Positions 16,267-25,550 of a DNA stretch of 64,000 bases are shown here, in pieces. Made by a program: the position numbers and the translations under genes. The notes beneath the pieces are model-generated. The model saw only the letters and a list, made by a program, of their open reading frames with translations, searched no databases and was not told the DNA's origin. This DNA comes from Streptomyces sp. 3214.6 (GTDB taxonomy: Bacteria; Actinomycetota; Actinomycetes; Streptomycetales; Streptomycetaceae). Each line of letters starts with the position of its first letter. Positions within the stretch are counted from its first letter, which is position 1. The DNA lies in NCBI RefSeq assembly GCF_900129855.1, contig NZ_LT670819.1:3348001-3412000 (forward strand), in the 5' to 3' direction.

Positions 16267-18093
16267 TCAGGCGGACAGCTCTTCCCGCAGCGCGTCCCGC
16301 AGCCGTGCCGCCCGCTCGGCCACCTCCGCCGGCCCGAGCGACACCGCCCGGTCCGCCCACCGCTGCCCCTCCGCCAGCTCACCGCGACGCGCGTAGACCA
16401 GGGCGAGCCGCAACGCCGCCCGCCCATGCCCGGCGTCGGCCGCCCGCGTCCACCACACGGCGGCCTCGGGCTCACTCCCCTCCCGCGCGAGCAGCAGCCC
16501 GAGGTTGAAGGCCCCGTTGCGCGACCCGGCCTCGGCGGCCGTGCGGTACCACCGGGCCGCCTCCACCACGTCACCCCGGGCGGCGGCCAGCATGCCGACC
16601 CGTACCTGCGCCCGCCGATGTCCCTGCGTCGCGGCCCGCTCGTACCACTCCTCACACTCGGTCTTCTCGTGCACGATCTCCCCGAGCTCGTGCGCCGGCT
16701 GCTGCGGCCGCCGCGCGTCGAGCACGGCCGCCAGCCGGTACGCGGCCTCTGCGCTGCCCCCGCCGGCGGCGCACCGCAGATGCCGTTCGGCTTCCTGCTC
16801 GTCGCCGTCCCGCAGTCGCGCGATGCCGACCTGCAGCGCCGCCTCGGTGTGCCCGGCGGCCGCCGCCCGCTCGTACCAGCGCAGCGCGACGCTCTCCTCG
16901 CCGCGCCCCGCGAAGAGGATCCCGAGGTTGAAGGCGGCGTCGACGCTGCCGGCCTCCGCGGCCTTGGAGAACCATGGCTCGGCCCCGGCGGTGTCGCCGC
17001 CCTGGAGCAGCAGGATGGCGAGCGCGTTGGCCGCCTCCCGGTGCCCGGCGTAGGCGGCGCGCCGGTACCACTGCTCGGCCTGCGCGGTGCGGCCCTGCTC
17101 GGCGCAGAGCAGGGCGAGGTTGTAGGCGCCGTTGTCGTCCCCGGCGTCCATCGCGGCCCGGTACCAGCGTTCGGCGGTCTGGGTCTGGCCGCGCTCGGCG
17201 TGCAGCGCGCCCAGGGCGTTCGCCGCGTTGCCGTCGCCGTCCTGGGCGGCGCGCAGCCACCAGATGGCGGCGCTCTCGGTGTCGCCGGCGTCGCGCAGCA
17301 GGAACCCGAGCGCGCAGGCGGCCCGCGCCTCGCCGTCCTTGGCGGACGTCAGATACCAGCGCCCGGCCTCCTTCAGCTCGCCCCGCTTCTCCAGGATCGT
17401 CCCGAGGTGCAGCGCGGCCCGCCGGTGCCCACGCGCGGCAGCCTGGCGGTACCACTGCTCGGCGTCCGCCCGCACACTGTGCTCCTTGGGGTCCTCGCGC
17501 TCCTCGTGATCCCGGTGGTCAAGGGCGCGGGCCAGCCGGTACGCGGCTTCCCGGTGGCCGCGCTCGGCGGCGGCCCGCATCCACTGCTCGGCACCGGGGT
17601 CCCCGCGGTGCTCCAGCAGGTCGGCGAGGGCGTAGGCGCCCAGCGCATGGCCCTGCTCGGCGGACTGCCGCAGCCAGTACTCGGCGGCCGGCTCGTCCCC
17701 GCACTCACGACAGTGGCGGCCGAGGGCGTGCGCGGCCGCGGCGGAGCCGGCGACGGCGGCGACCCGCCACCAGCCGGCGGCCTCGTCGGGGTAGCCGCGC
17801 TGATGGAGGAGAACACCCAGGTTGTTGGCGGCGGCCCGGTCGCCCTCCGCGGTGGCGGTACGCAGATGGGGCTCGGCTCCGTCGAGGTCGCCACGGCGCA
17901 GCAGCATGGCCCCGAGGACGCTCATGGCCTCGGCGTCGCCGGCTTCCGCCGCGAGCCGCAGCCGCATCTCCTCGACGGCCTCCCCCGTCTCGACGGCGTC
18001 CGCCGTCTCGTCCCGGCTCTCGTCCGGGGTCGCTTCCTCACCGGAAGGCTGCACAAATCGCCCTGTCTCGAACAGAGTTGCCTTGTCCCCCAT
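16267..18093 (-). CDS. Sel1/TPR-type repeat protein
   Basis: The 608-residue product is built from about fifteen consecutive 36-residue helical-hairpin repeats of Sel1 type (A-G-D-x-E-A-x-x-x-L-G-x-L-x-x-x-R-G; A-E-x-W-Y-R-x-A-A), preceded by an acidic linker. Such solenoids act as protein-protein scaffolds; the partner is unknown. The second ATG (18093, M-G-D-K-A-T-L) is preferred over 18102. It is located between two identical initiator tRNA genes, all on the same strand. Confidence 0.85.
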   Translation of the reverse strand: MGDKATLFETGRFVQPSGEEATPDESRDETADAVETGEAVEEMRLRLAAEAGDAEAMSVLGAMLLRRGDLDGAEPHLRTATAEGDRAAANNLGVLLHQRGYPDEAAGWWRVAAVAGSAAAAHALGRHCRECGDEPAAEYWLRQSAEQGHALGAYALADLLEHRGDPGAEQWMRAAAERGHREAAYRLARALDHRDHEEREDPKEHSVRADAEQWYRQAAARGHRRAALHLGTILEKRGELKEAGRWYLTSAKDGEARAACALGFLLRDAGDTESAAIWWLRAAQDGDGNAANALGALHAERGQTQTAERWYRAAMDAGDDNGAYNLALLCAEQGRTAQAEQWYRRAAYAGHREAANALAILLLQGGDTAGAEPWFSKAAEAGSVDAAFNLGILFAGRGEESVALRWYERAAAAGHTEAALQVGIARLRDGDEQEAERHLRCAAGGGSAEAAYRLAAVLDARRPQQPAHELGEIVHEKTECEEWYERAATQGHRRAQVRVGMLAAARGDVVEAARWYRTAAEAGSRNGAFNLGLLLAREGSEPEAAVWWTRAADAGHGRAALRLALVYARRGELAEGQRWADRAVSLGPAEVAERAARLRDALREELSA

Positions 18094-18265
18094 AACGTCC
18101 ATCGTCGCACCACCTGCAACCCGGGTACACCTGGTATACCGCGGCCCGTAAGGTCACTTCAGCGTTTTGTCGACATGCCCACAGAGAGACAAGTCAAACA
18201 CAGATCGCCCAACTCCCCACAGCGGCGCGGCCATCACTCTCCCCGGCACATGCGTTCGCACACCA

Positions 18266-18301
18266 CGAAGGCCCGGATCCGTTTCCGGATCCGGGCCTTC
18301 G
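18266..18301 (-). terminator. Terminator downstream of initiator tRNA copy 2
   Basis: A perfect 16-bp inverted repeat (CGAAGGCCCGGATCCG and its complement, 4-base loop) lies 7 bases 3' of the minus-strand tRNA gene. It is a very strong hairpin without a marked U-tract. Confidence 0.8.
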
Positions 18302-18308
18302 TTTTCAG

Positions 18309-18382
18309 TAGCGGGGACAGGATTTGAACCTGCGACCTCTGGGTTATGAGCCCAGCGAGCTACCGAGCTGCTCCACCCCGCG
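18309..18382 (-). tRNA. Initiator tRNA-fMet (anticodon CAT), copy 2
   Basis: The gene is identical over all 74 bases to the copy at 15916-15989, including the C1/A72 mismatch and three G:C pairs in the anticodon stem. It has its own strong terminator at 18266-18301. Confidence 0.96.
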
Positions 18383-18422
18383 TCGTGTTCCACAACCGTA
18401 CCACGACGCGGGGCGAACATGA

Positions 18423-21419
18423 TCAGCCGCTACTTGGACTGGGGCTCGGGCTCGGACTGGCCTTACTCCCGGAGCCGCCGCCGGCTCCGCTGCCCGACCC
18501 GCCGCTCGGGCTCGCCGAAGCCTTCGGACTCGGGCTGCTGCTCGCCTTGGCGCCCTTGTCGGCCTCAGCCTGGGCGGCCTCGGCCCGCTTCAGGGCGGCC
18601 TCGAGATCCTTCTGCGCCTTGGCGTACGCGTCCCAGTCGGGCTTCTTCAGCGCCTCCTGGCCCGCCTGGAACGCCTTCTGGGCGTCGGCCAGCGCCTCCC
18701 GAACCGTCGGGTTGCTCGACGTCGGCGGCGGCGGAGTGGTGCCGGTGCCCTCGTCCGTCGGCGGCGGGGTCGTACTCTCCGCGCCGAACACCTTGTTGAG
18801 GGCCGCGTCCAGGGTGTCCTCGAAGGCGGTGTTGCCGCCGTAGGTCACCAACACCTTCTTCAGCAGCGGGTACTTGAGCCCGCCACCGCGCACGTAGACC
18901 GGCTCCACGTACAACAGGCCGCCGTCCAGGGGCACCGTGAGCAGGTTGCCGTACTCGATGTCGGAGTCGCCGCCCTTCAGGAGTCTGATGGACTCGGCGA
19001 TGTCCTGTTCGGAGTTGAACTGGCTCTGGACCTGTTTGGGTCCGTCGACCGTCGTGCTCGTCGGCAGTTTCAGGACTCTGATCTTGCCGTAGTCGGGCGT
19101 GCCCGCCTCGGAGTCGACCGCCATGAACGCGCTGAGGTTGTCCCGGCCGTTGGGCGTGAACGTCGTCGTCAGCGAGAACGCCTGCGACTTCTGGTCGGGC
19201 ATCTTCATGCTCAGGTAGTACGGCGGCACCGCGTCGCCCGACTTGTTGCTCGGGTCGTCCGGCACCTGCCACACCTCGCTGCCGCTGAGGAACGTCGTCG
19301 CGTCCTTCACGTGGTAGCGGCTGAGCAGCTCGCGCTGGACCTTGAACAGGTCCTGCGGGTACCGGAGATGGGCCATCAGGTCGGCCGAGATGGACGACTT
19401 GGACTCCACCGTGCCGGGGAACGCCTTCATCCAGGTCTTCAGGACCGGGTCCTCGGTGTCCCACTGGTAGAGCTTGACCTCGCCGGTGTACGCGTCGACG
19501 GTCGCCTTCACCGAGTTGCGGATGTAGTTGACCTGGTTCTGCTGGGCCACCACCGCGCGGTTGTCGTTGGTCGCGGTCAGCGAGTCGGCCGTCGTATCGC
19601 CGAGGGTCGTACGGGAGGCGTACGGGTATCCGTTGGTCGTGGTGTACGCGTCGACGATCCACTGGATCTTGTGGTTCACCACCGCCGGGTAGGCGTCGCC
19701 GTCGATGGTCAGCCATGGGGCGACCGCCTCGACGCGCTCCTTCGGCGTGCGATTGTACAGGATCCGCGAACCCTCGCCGATGGCGCCGGAGTACAGGATC
19801 TGCGGCTCGCCGAACGCCACCGCGTACGCGGCCCGGTTGACCGGGTTGGAGAGATTGACCCCGCTCTTGCCGGTGTAACTGGTGGTCTTCTCACCCGCGT
19901 CGTCGGAGTAGTCGATCTCCTTCTGGGGACCGCCGACGATCGAGTACGTGGTCGTCTTCTCCCCGTAGTACACGCGCTGCTCGTAGGTGCCGAGCTCGCC
20001 CTCGGAGGGCAGGTTGGACTCGGTGAAGACCGGGCGGCCCTCGGCGTCGGAGGTGGTGCCCTTGGCGGCGACCACGCCGTAACCGTGGGTGTAGCGGAAG
20101 TGGTTGTTGATCCAGTTCTGCTTGTCGACGCCCGCGAGGTTCAGCTCGCGCAGACCGATGACGGTGTCCTCATCGGTGCCCTTCACGTTGTAGCGGTCCA
20201 CGTCCAGATTGGTCGGGAACGCGTAGTACTTCCGCATCTGCTGGAGCTGCTGGTACGTCGGGGAGACGATGTTCGGGTCCAGGACGCGGATGCTCGCGGT
20301 GGCGTCGACGTCGTCGCGCAGCGTCGTCTTGTCCTTGGTGGTGCTCGTACCCGAGTACTCGGTGACCTGAGCGTCGTCGATGCCGTACGCCTCGCGCGTC
20401 GCCTTGAGGTTCTTCTCGACGTACGGGGCTTCCTTGGCCTGCTCGTTCGGCTGAACCTGGAACTTCTGGACGATCGCCGGGTACAGCCCGCCGATGAGGA
20501 TCGCCGAGAGGACCATCAGACCGAAGCCGATCACGGGCAGCTGCCAGGTGCGCCGCCACAGGGTGGCGAAGAACAGCAGCGCGCAGATGACGGCGATGCA
20601 GAACAGGATCGTCTTGGCCGGAAGGTAGGCGTTGGCGTCGACGTAGCGCAGGCCCGTCCAGTTGTCCGTGGCCTTGAAGTCGCTGGACTTCACCGCCAGA
20701 CCGTACCGGTCGAGCCAGTACGCGACGGCCTTCAGCGCGACGAAGATGCCCAGCAGCACCGACAGATGGCCGGTGGCCGCGGCGGTGGCGCGCGCGCCCG
20801 GGCTGGTGACGCGCAGCCCGCCGTAGAGGTAGTGGGTGAGCGCGGCGGCGATCAGGGAGAGGATCGTGGCGGCGAAGCCGAAGCCGAGCAGGAACCGGTA
20901 CCAGGGCAGGTCGAAGGCGAAGAACGAGACGTCGAGGTGGAACTGCGGGTCCTTCTGGCCGAAGGACACCCCGTTGACCCACATCAGCCAGGTCCGCCAC
21001 TGACCCGCCGCGGAGGCACCGGCGATGAGGCCGACCAGGGCGGTGATGCCCAGCAGCAGCCACGTCTTGTACGGCGCGATGCCCATGCGGTAGCGGTCGA
21101 GGCTCTGCTGCTCGACCGACATCGCGCTCAGCGGCGGCCGCATCCGGTGGGCCAGCCAGATGTTGAAGCCGACTGCGAGCGCCATCAGCAGGCCGAAGAC
21201 GAAGAACAGCCCGATCTTGGTCCAGAGCGTGGTCGTGAACACCGACGAGTAGTGCACCGAGCGGTACCAGAGCCAGTCCGTCCAGAACCCGGCGAACATG
21301 GTGAACGCCATGCCGAGGACGGACAGGACGCCCAGTGTCATGAGCAGCGTCCGGACGCGCCGGGACGGGCGGCCCACTCTGATCCGCGGCCCCGTGGGGC
21401 CTCCGCCGCGGTCCGGCAT
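18423..21419 (-). CDS. UPF0182-family integral membrane protein
   Basis: The roughly 998-residue protein has about seven transmembrane segments in its first 340 residues, including a W-x-D-W-L-W-Y-R segment. A large extracytoplasmic domain of about 560 residues follows, then an Ala/Lys/Ser/Pro-rich tail. This is the actinobacterial and cyanobacterial UPF0182 family, whose function is unknown. The ATG at 21419 (M-P-D-R-G-G-G) is the usual start; longer in-frame starts add Gly/Arg-rich intergenic translation. The C-terminal tail is low complexity ([10 protein letters not shown]). It is divergent from the PPA1309-like gene. Confidence 0.88.
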   Translation of the reverse strand: MPDRGGGPTGPRIRVGRPSRRVRTLLMTLGVLSVLGMAFTMFAGFWTDWLWYRSVHYSSVFTTTLWTKIGLFFVFGLLMALAVGFNIWLAHRMRPPLSAMSVEQQSLDRYRMGIAPYKTWLLLGITALVGLIAGASAAGQWRTWLMWVNGVSFGQKDPQFHLDVSFFAFDLPWYRFLLGFGFAATILSLIAAALTHYLYGGLRVTSPGARATAAATGHLSVLLGIFVALKAVAYWLDRYGLAVKSSDFKATDNWTGLRYVDANAYLPAKTILFCIAVICALLFFATLWRRTWQLPVIGFGLMVLSAILIGGLYPAIVQKFQVQPNEQAKEAPYVEKNLKATREAYGIDDAQVTEYSGTSTTKDKTTLRDDVDATASIRVLDPNIVSPTYQQLQQMRKYYAFPTNLDVDRYNVKGTDEDTVIGLRELNLAGVDKQNWINNHFRYTHGYGVVAAKGTTSDAEGRPVFTESNLPSEGELGTYEQRVYYGEKTTTYSIVGGPQKEIDYSDDAGEKTTSYTGKSGVNLSNPVNRAAYAVAFGEPQILYSGAIGEGSRILYNRTPKERVEAVAPWLTIDGDAYPAVVNHKIQWIVDAYTTTNGYPYASRTTLGDTTADSLTATNDNRAVVAQQNQVNYIRNSVKATVDAYTGEVKLYQWDTEDPVLKTWMKAFPGTVESKSSISADLMAHLRYPQDLFKVQRELLSRYHVKDATTFLSGSEVWQVPDDPSNKSGDAVPPYYLSMKMPDQKSQAFSLTTTFTPNGRDNLSAFMAVDSEAGTPDYGKIRVLKLPTSTTVDGPKQVQSQFNSEQDIAESIRLLKGGDSDIEYGNLLTVPLDGGLLYVEPVYVRGGGLKYPLLKKVLVTYGGNTAFEDTLDAALNKVFGAESTTPPPTDEGTGTTPPPPTSSNPTVREALADAQKAFQAGQEALKKPDWDAYAKAQKDLEAALKRAEAAQAEADKGAKASSSPSPKASASPSGGSGSGAGGGSGSKASPSPSPSPSSG

Positions 21420-21583
21420 CTGGAAAGCCAAGGTGCGCACCTCGAAAGTCGCAGTTGATCCGTCAGGCCCGCGTGTTCGTGGACCGTTCGTGGCCCCCCG
21501 TGATCGCGGGCCCACACCTATGCAACTTACTCACCGTTTACTCGGTTCCCGATTCCGGCCAGGAACGAGAGAGGATTGTGACC

Positions 21584-22126
21584 ATGTCCAACACTCCCAT
21601 GGCGGCGAGCCCGCTCACCCGGGCCGTACTCGAGATCGACGAGTACGCCTCCGGCCTCGGCTGGGACCAGCCCGCCCGCCTTTTCGCCCTCGTAGACACC
21701 GCTCGGCTGCGAGCCCAGGAACCGTCGCTCGCCGCCCAGCTCGGCCTTCAGGACGAGCCCGAGACCACCGGTCTCACCCCGATCGAGCAGGACGAAGTGC
21801 CAACGGACAAGCCGCTCGACGAGTTCCTCGCCACGATCGCGTGGCCCGACGCGGTCGTCGGCTGTGCCCTCACGGTGGAGCGTCTGATGCTGCCCCCGTC
21901 CGCCGAGGCGCAGGTCCCCAAGGGCCTGAGCGACGCGAAGCTCACGAAGTGGGTCGCGGAGCACCCCGACCGCCACGAGGTCCGGATGACGGTCGGCGTC
22001 CTGCGCGACGGCACCCGTGACTCGGCCCTTCGCCTGCGCGAGAAGGACGCCCCGACGGAGGTCCTCACGGGCGCGGGCCTGGTGCCGGGCCTGGCGGAGG
22101 CGCTGTCGGCGACGTTCGCGGAGTAG
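21584..22126 (+). CDS. PPA1309-family protein, function unknown
   Basis: The 180-residue soluble, acidic protein is conserved as a single copy across many actinobacteria. It starts at the ATG at 21584 after AGAGAGGA; a GTG two codons upstream is also possible. No catalytic motif is recognisable; segments such as I-A-W-P-D-A-V-V-G-C-A-L are typical. It lies between the divergent UPF0182 gene and the convergent PDZ-Lon protease gene, an arrangement common in Streptomyces. Confidence 0.8.
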   Translation: MSNTPMAASPLTRAVLEIDEYASGLGWDQPARLFALVDTARLRAQEPSLAAQLGLQDEPETTGLTPIEQDEVPTDKPLDEFLATIAWPDAVVGCALTVERLMLPPSAEAQVPKGLSDAKLTKWVAEHPDRHEVRMTVGVLRDGTRDSALRLREKDAPTEVLTGAGLVPGLAEALSATFAE

Positions 22127-22160
22127 CCCGCGCGTCGGTCGGCCTACCCGGCCACTTCGC

Positions 22161-23255
22161 CTACTTCGTCGTGCACTTGGGCAGGTCGGCGGTGTCGCCG
22201 CCACGGATGTCCTTCAGGGCGGTGAGGGCGTCGTCGATGGTGTTCACCTTGACGAGCCTGAGCCCCGAGGGGGTGTCCTTGGCGGCGGCCGCGCAGTTGT
22301 CCGCGGGCGTCAGGAAGTACTGGGCGCCCTGGCTGCGCGCGCCGACGGTCTTCATCTCGATGCCGCCGATCGGTCCGACCTTGCCGGCGTCGTCGATGGT
22401 CCCGGTGCCGGCGACGAACTTGCCGCCGGTGAGGCTGCCGGGGGTGAGCTTGTCGTAGATGCCGAGCGCGAACATCAGACCGGCGCTGGGCCCGCCGACG
22501 TCGGCGAGCTTGATGTCGATGGTGAACGGGAAGGTGTGGTCGGTCCCGGCCGAGATCCCGACGATGGCCCGCTTCGTGCCGGTGTCGTCGGAGGTCGCGG
22601 TGGTGATGGTGACGTCCTGGGTCTTGGTCGCCGCCCGGTTCGCCTTCTCGGCGGCCGCCTGCTCCTTCGCCGGGACGATCCGGAAGACGACCTTCTCCCC
22701 CGGCTTGTGCTTGGTGACCAGCTTCGCGACGTCACCGGGCTCCTTCACCGCGGTGCCGTCCACTGCCTTGATCACGTCACCGGCGTGCAGCCTGCCCTCC
22801 GCCGGGGAGCCCTTCACGACGGTGGAGACGATCACCCAGGACGTCACCGGGATGTTCAGCTCCTTCAGGGCGGCGACCTTGGCGCTCTCCTGGGACTGGC
22901 TGAACTCCTCGGCGTTCTCCTGGGTCGACTGCTCCTCGGTCTTGCCGTCCGGGTACAGCGTGTCGTGCGGCACGACCTTGTTGTCGTGCGCGAGCCATCC
23001 GTAGACGGCCTCGACGAGGTTCATCCGGTAGTCGGCGCTGGTGACCCGCACCGTGGTCATGTTCAGGTGGCCGCTGGTCGCGTACGTCTTGCGCCCGGCG
23101 ATCTGCAGCACCGGCTCGCCGCCGTGGTCGCCGAGCGTGTTCACCGTCGGCCCCGGGGACATCTCCGCGTACGGCACGGGGATGAGTACGCCCGCGCACA
23201 GGAGCGCGATCAGCATCAGGGTGGAGGCGAGCATCGTCGCGGTGCGGCGTGGCAT
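22161..23255 (-). CDS. Secreted or anchored PDZ-Lon serine protease (YlbL-like)
   Basis: The 364-residue product has an N-terminal signal or anchor helix (L-M-L-I-A-L-L-C-A-G-V-L-I), a PDZ domain around residues 130-210 (G-S-P-A-E-G-R-L-H-A-G-D-V-I) and a C-terminal Lon-type proteolytic domain. The catalytic Ser lies in G-G-P-S-A-G-L and the Lys in G-G-I-E-M-K-T-V-G. The Ser-Lys dyad is intact, so an active extracytoplasmic protease is expected. The relatives' substrates are largely unknown. Confidence 0.9.
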   Translation of the reverse strand: MPRRTATMLASTLMLIALLCAGVLIPVPYAEMSPGPTVNTLGDHGGEPVLQIAGRKTYATSGHLNMTTVRVTSADYRMNLVEAVYGWLAHDNKVVPHDTLYPDGKTEEQSTQENAEEFSQSQESAKVAALKELNIPVTSWVIVSTVVKGSPAEGRLHAGDVIKAVDGTAVKEPGDVAKLVTKHKPGEKVVFRIVPAKEQAAAEKANRAATKTQDVTITTATSDDTGTKRAIVGISAGTDHTFPFTIDIKLADVGGPSAGLMFALGIYDKLTPGSLTGGKFVAGTGTIDDAGKVGPIGGIEMKTVGARSQGAQYFLTPADNCAAAAKDTPSGLRLVKVNTIDDALTALKDIRGGDTADLPKCTTK

Positions 23256-23309
23256 GCCTCGACAGTACGTGACGCGTCTGTCAGCGCACCGTCAGGGCTG
23301 CCACCCGGG

Positions 23310-23474
23310 TCACGTACGCGAGTGGGGCTTCTCCATGGCCGCGCGGAAGCGGGCGTATCCGTCCAGCTCAGGGCCGTCGCTGCGGGCCTTCCGGGTCCGG
23401 TTGGCCCAGCTTCCCCACAGACCGGCGCCGATCGCGGCGACAAGCGGAATCAGCAACCACGCGAGCGCAGCCAT
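23310..23474 (-). CDS. Small single-span membrane protein
   Basis: The 54-residue protein has one helix (A-L-A-W-L-L-I-P-L-V-A-A-I-G-A-G-L) and a basic cytoplasmic tail ending K-P-H-S-R-T. The ATG at 23474 has a good GGAGG eight bases upstream. It sits just upstream of the PDZ-Lon gene on the same strand and may be co-transcribed. No function is assigned. Confidence 0.7.
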   Translation of the reverse strand: MAALAWLLIPLVAAIGAGLWGSWANRTRKARSDGPELDGYARFRAAMEKPHSRT

Positions 23475-23620
23475 GCCTACCTCCCAACCCCGATGTGCCA
23501 CCACAACTGACTGATCAGCAGATTAACCATCCGCACTGACAACGCTCGCGGCAGGGGACCGGTTACGCAACCGGACGGTGGCGGTCGCAGACCGTGGCGG
23601 GGCTCAGCAGCGGGCAGTAC

Positions 23621-24082
23621 TCAACAAACCCCAACCCATTCCTCGGTACCGTCGGAGAACTTCTGGTGCTTCCAGATGGGCACCTCGTGCTTGAGGTCGT
23701 CGATCAGCTTCCGGCAGGCCTCGAAGGCCTCCCCACGGTGCGGACACGACACGGCGACAACGACGGCGAGATCGCCGACGCGGAGGTCCCCGACCCGGTG
23801 CACGGCGGCCAGCGCCCGTACCGGGTGGTCGGCGACGACCTTCTCGGCGATCCGCCGCATCTCCGCCTCGGCGCTGGGATGGCACGAGTACCCGAGCGCG
23901 TCGACGTCGGCGCCCCCGTCGTGGTTGCGCACGGTGCCCACGAACAGCGCCGTCCCACCGGCCGCGTCGTCCCCGACGGCCTTGAAGACCTCGTCCAGGG
24001 AGAGCGCCGTGTCACGAACGGCGATCAGCTTGATGGGATCCTGCGCTGCCCGCTCGCCGGGGTGATCGTTGGTGGCTGCCAT
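23621..24082 (-). CDS. moaE: Molybdopterin synthase catalytic subunit
   Basis: MoaE is the large subunit of molybdopterin synthase and joins MoaD thiocarboxylate sulfur to cyclic pyranopterin monophosphate. The 153-residue product shows G-T-V-R-N-H-D-G-G, V-A-A-V-H-R-V-G-D-L-type strand residues, S-C-P-H-R-G-E-A-F and the conserved active-site Lys in V-P-I-W-K-H. MoaD is not nearby in the window; moeZ, which charges MoaD-like proteins with sulfur, is 36 kb away. It lies downstream of the epimerase gene on the same strand. Confidence 0.93.
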   Translation of the reverse strand: MAATNDHPGERAAQDPIKLIAVRDTALSLDEVFKAVGDDAAGGTALFVGTVRNHDGGADVDALGYSCHPSAEAEMRRIAEKVVADHPVRALAAVHRVGDLRVGDLAVVVAVSCPHRGEAFEACRKLIDDLKHEVPIWKHQKFSDGTEEWVGVC

Positions 24083-24248
24083 ACCCCCATCGTGCCGCAC
24101 CCCGGGAAGCAGACGAAACGGCGGATCGCCCGGCACACGCGCGTGCCGTTCGAAACGGCCTGCAGAACCAGCACGAACGACCTGTCCACGGCTCCGCTCC
24201 GGCGAGAGGCCCCCTTGCCGGAGGGAACCCCGCCGTGCGCTCCCGCCG

Positions 24249-25358
24249 CTACCGCCGCCGGGCCTTCCGGGCCCGCCGCACCACGGCGGCCGCGCCCAGC
24301 AGAGCGACCGTCGCCCCCGCAGCCCCCGCAGCCGTCGCGTCCTTGCGACCCAGCCGCCGCCCGACGACCGTGTGCCGCCCGGACACCTCCTCCAGCAGCT
24401 CCGCGAGCACCTCCTCGTTGGTCCACTGCGGCCGCCATCCCGCGTCGTGCAGCCGGCTCCCGCTCACCACCCAGGGGTACATCGTGTACGCCAGGTCGCC
24501 CGCCGGAGACGGCGTCAGCCCGATCCGGTGCAGCCGGGCGGCGGCGCCCAGCGCGACCGCGGACGGCAGCTCCATCCGCCGGATCCCGCTGAGCTCCTCG
24601 ACCTCCTCCTGCTCCAGCCACCCGTCACAGCCCACGGCCAGTTCGCCGTCGACCTTCTCCAGGACGGCGTACTCCAGAGCGCCCACCAGGTCCTCGACGT
24701 GGCAGAACTGCCAGGCCGGCCGCGACCCGGCGACGACCAGCAGCCGCGGCGACTCGAAGTACCGCGTCAGCGCCGTGTCGGTGCCTCCGACGAGCACCGC
24801 GGGACGCACCACGGTCACGTTGAGCCCCGGATGCGCCCGGGGCGCACGCCGGGCGAGCCGTTCGATTTCCAGGAGGTCGCCGACGCCGGTGGCCTCGGCC
24901 GTCGCCCGCAGCTCCGCGTCCTCCGAGAGCGGCAGCTCGTTGTCCTCCAGCGCTCCGTACACCATCGCGGAGGTGCACAGCACGACGCGGTGCACCCCGG
25001 CCGCCGCGGCGGCCGTCAGCACGGTCTGCGTACCGCGCACGTTGTAGGCCGTCCGGGCGGCGGCGTCACTCCCCAGGTCGAGGTCGAGCGCGAGGTGGAC
25101 CACGACGTCCGCTCCGCGGAGCTTTTCGGCGATCGCAGGGTCGCGGACGTCGAGGATGTGCCACTGTGCCGCGTCGCACTCGCCTCGCCGCTCGTCGATG
25201 GCGACGACCTGCTTGACCTCCTCGGACGCGGCGAGCCGCTCGGTGAGCAGCGCGCCGACCCCGGTCGCGGCGCCGGTCACGGCGACTACGGGCCCGCGCG
25301 CACCGCCCGGGGTCGATCGGTTTCGCGCTGCGCGAACCTGCGGATCTGGGGAACTCAC
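24249..25358 (-). CDS. Extended SDR (NAD-dependent epimerase-like) with C-terminal membrane tail
   Basis: The 369-residue product has an N-terminal Rossmann motif T-G-A-A-T-G-V-G and a Y-G-A-L segment in place of a canonical Y-x3-K. A hydrophobic tail near the end (A-T-V-A-L-L-G-A-A-A-V-V) is followed by Arg/Lys residues, suggesting tail anchoring. The missing Lys makes classical epimerase chemistry uncertain. The GTG at 25358, with GGAG upstream, is preferred over longer frames. Confidence 0.78.
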   Translation of the reverse strand: MSSPDPQVRAARNRSTPGGARGPVVAVTGAATGVGALLTERLAASEEVKQVVAIDERRGECDAAQWHILDVRDPAIAEKLRGADVVVHLALDLDLGSDAAARTAYNVRGTQTVLTAAAAAGVHRVVLCTSAMVYGALEDNELPLSEDAELRATAEATGVGDLLEIERLARRAPRAHPGLNVTVVRPAVLVGGTDTALTRYFESPRLLVVAGSRPAWQFCHVEDLVGALEYAVLEKVDGELAVGCDGWLEQEEVEELSGIRRMELPSAVALGAAARLHRIGLTPSPAGDLAYTMYPWVVSGSRLHDAGWRPQWTNEEVLAELLEEVSGRHTVVGRRLGRKDATAAGAAGATVALLGAAAVVRRARKARRR

Positions 25359-25550
25359 CAGGTGTCTCCAGCGGTTGTCTTGGCATACGGGCGCGAGTGA
25401 CGCGTACGTACCAGTGGCATCCATCCTGCCGCAGGCCAGGAGTCGGCGAAGCACCGAGGCCCGATCGAGCCGGGGTGTCTACGCTGGGTGGTGTTGCAGG
25501 GCAGTCGCCGCCGGCCGAGAAACCGGTGGCCTTACCAGCCGAGGAACCCC

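Noticed and set aside
16267..18093. Tandem DNA repeat or CRISPR-like periodicity
   Set aside because: The 36-residue periodicity is at the protein level (Sel1 repeats). DNA units are diverged and there are no spacers.
15916..18382. Integrated element between the two tRNA genes
   Set aside because: There is no integrase and no attachment-site duplication beyond the complete tRNA genes themselves, and the interval holds only one ordinary gene.
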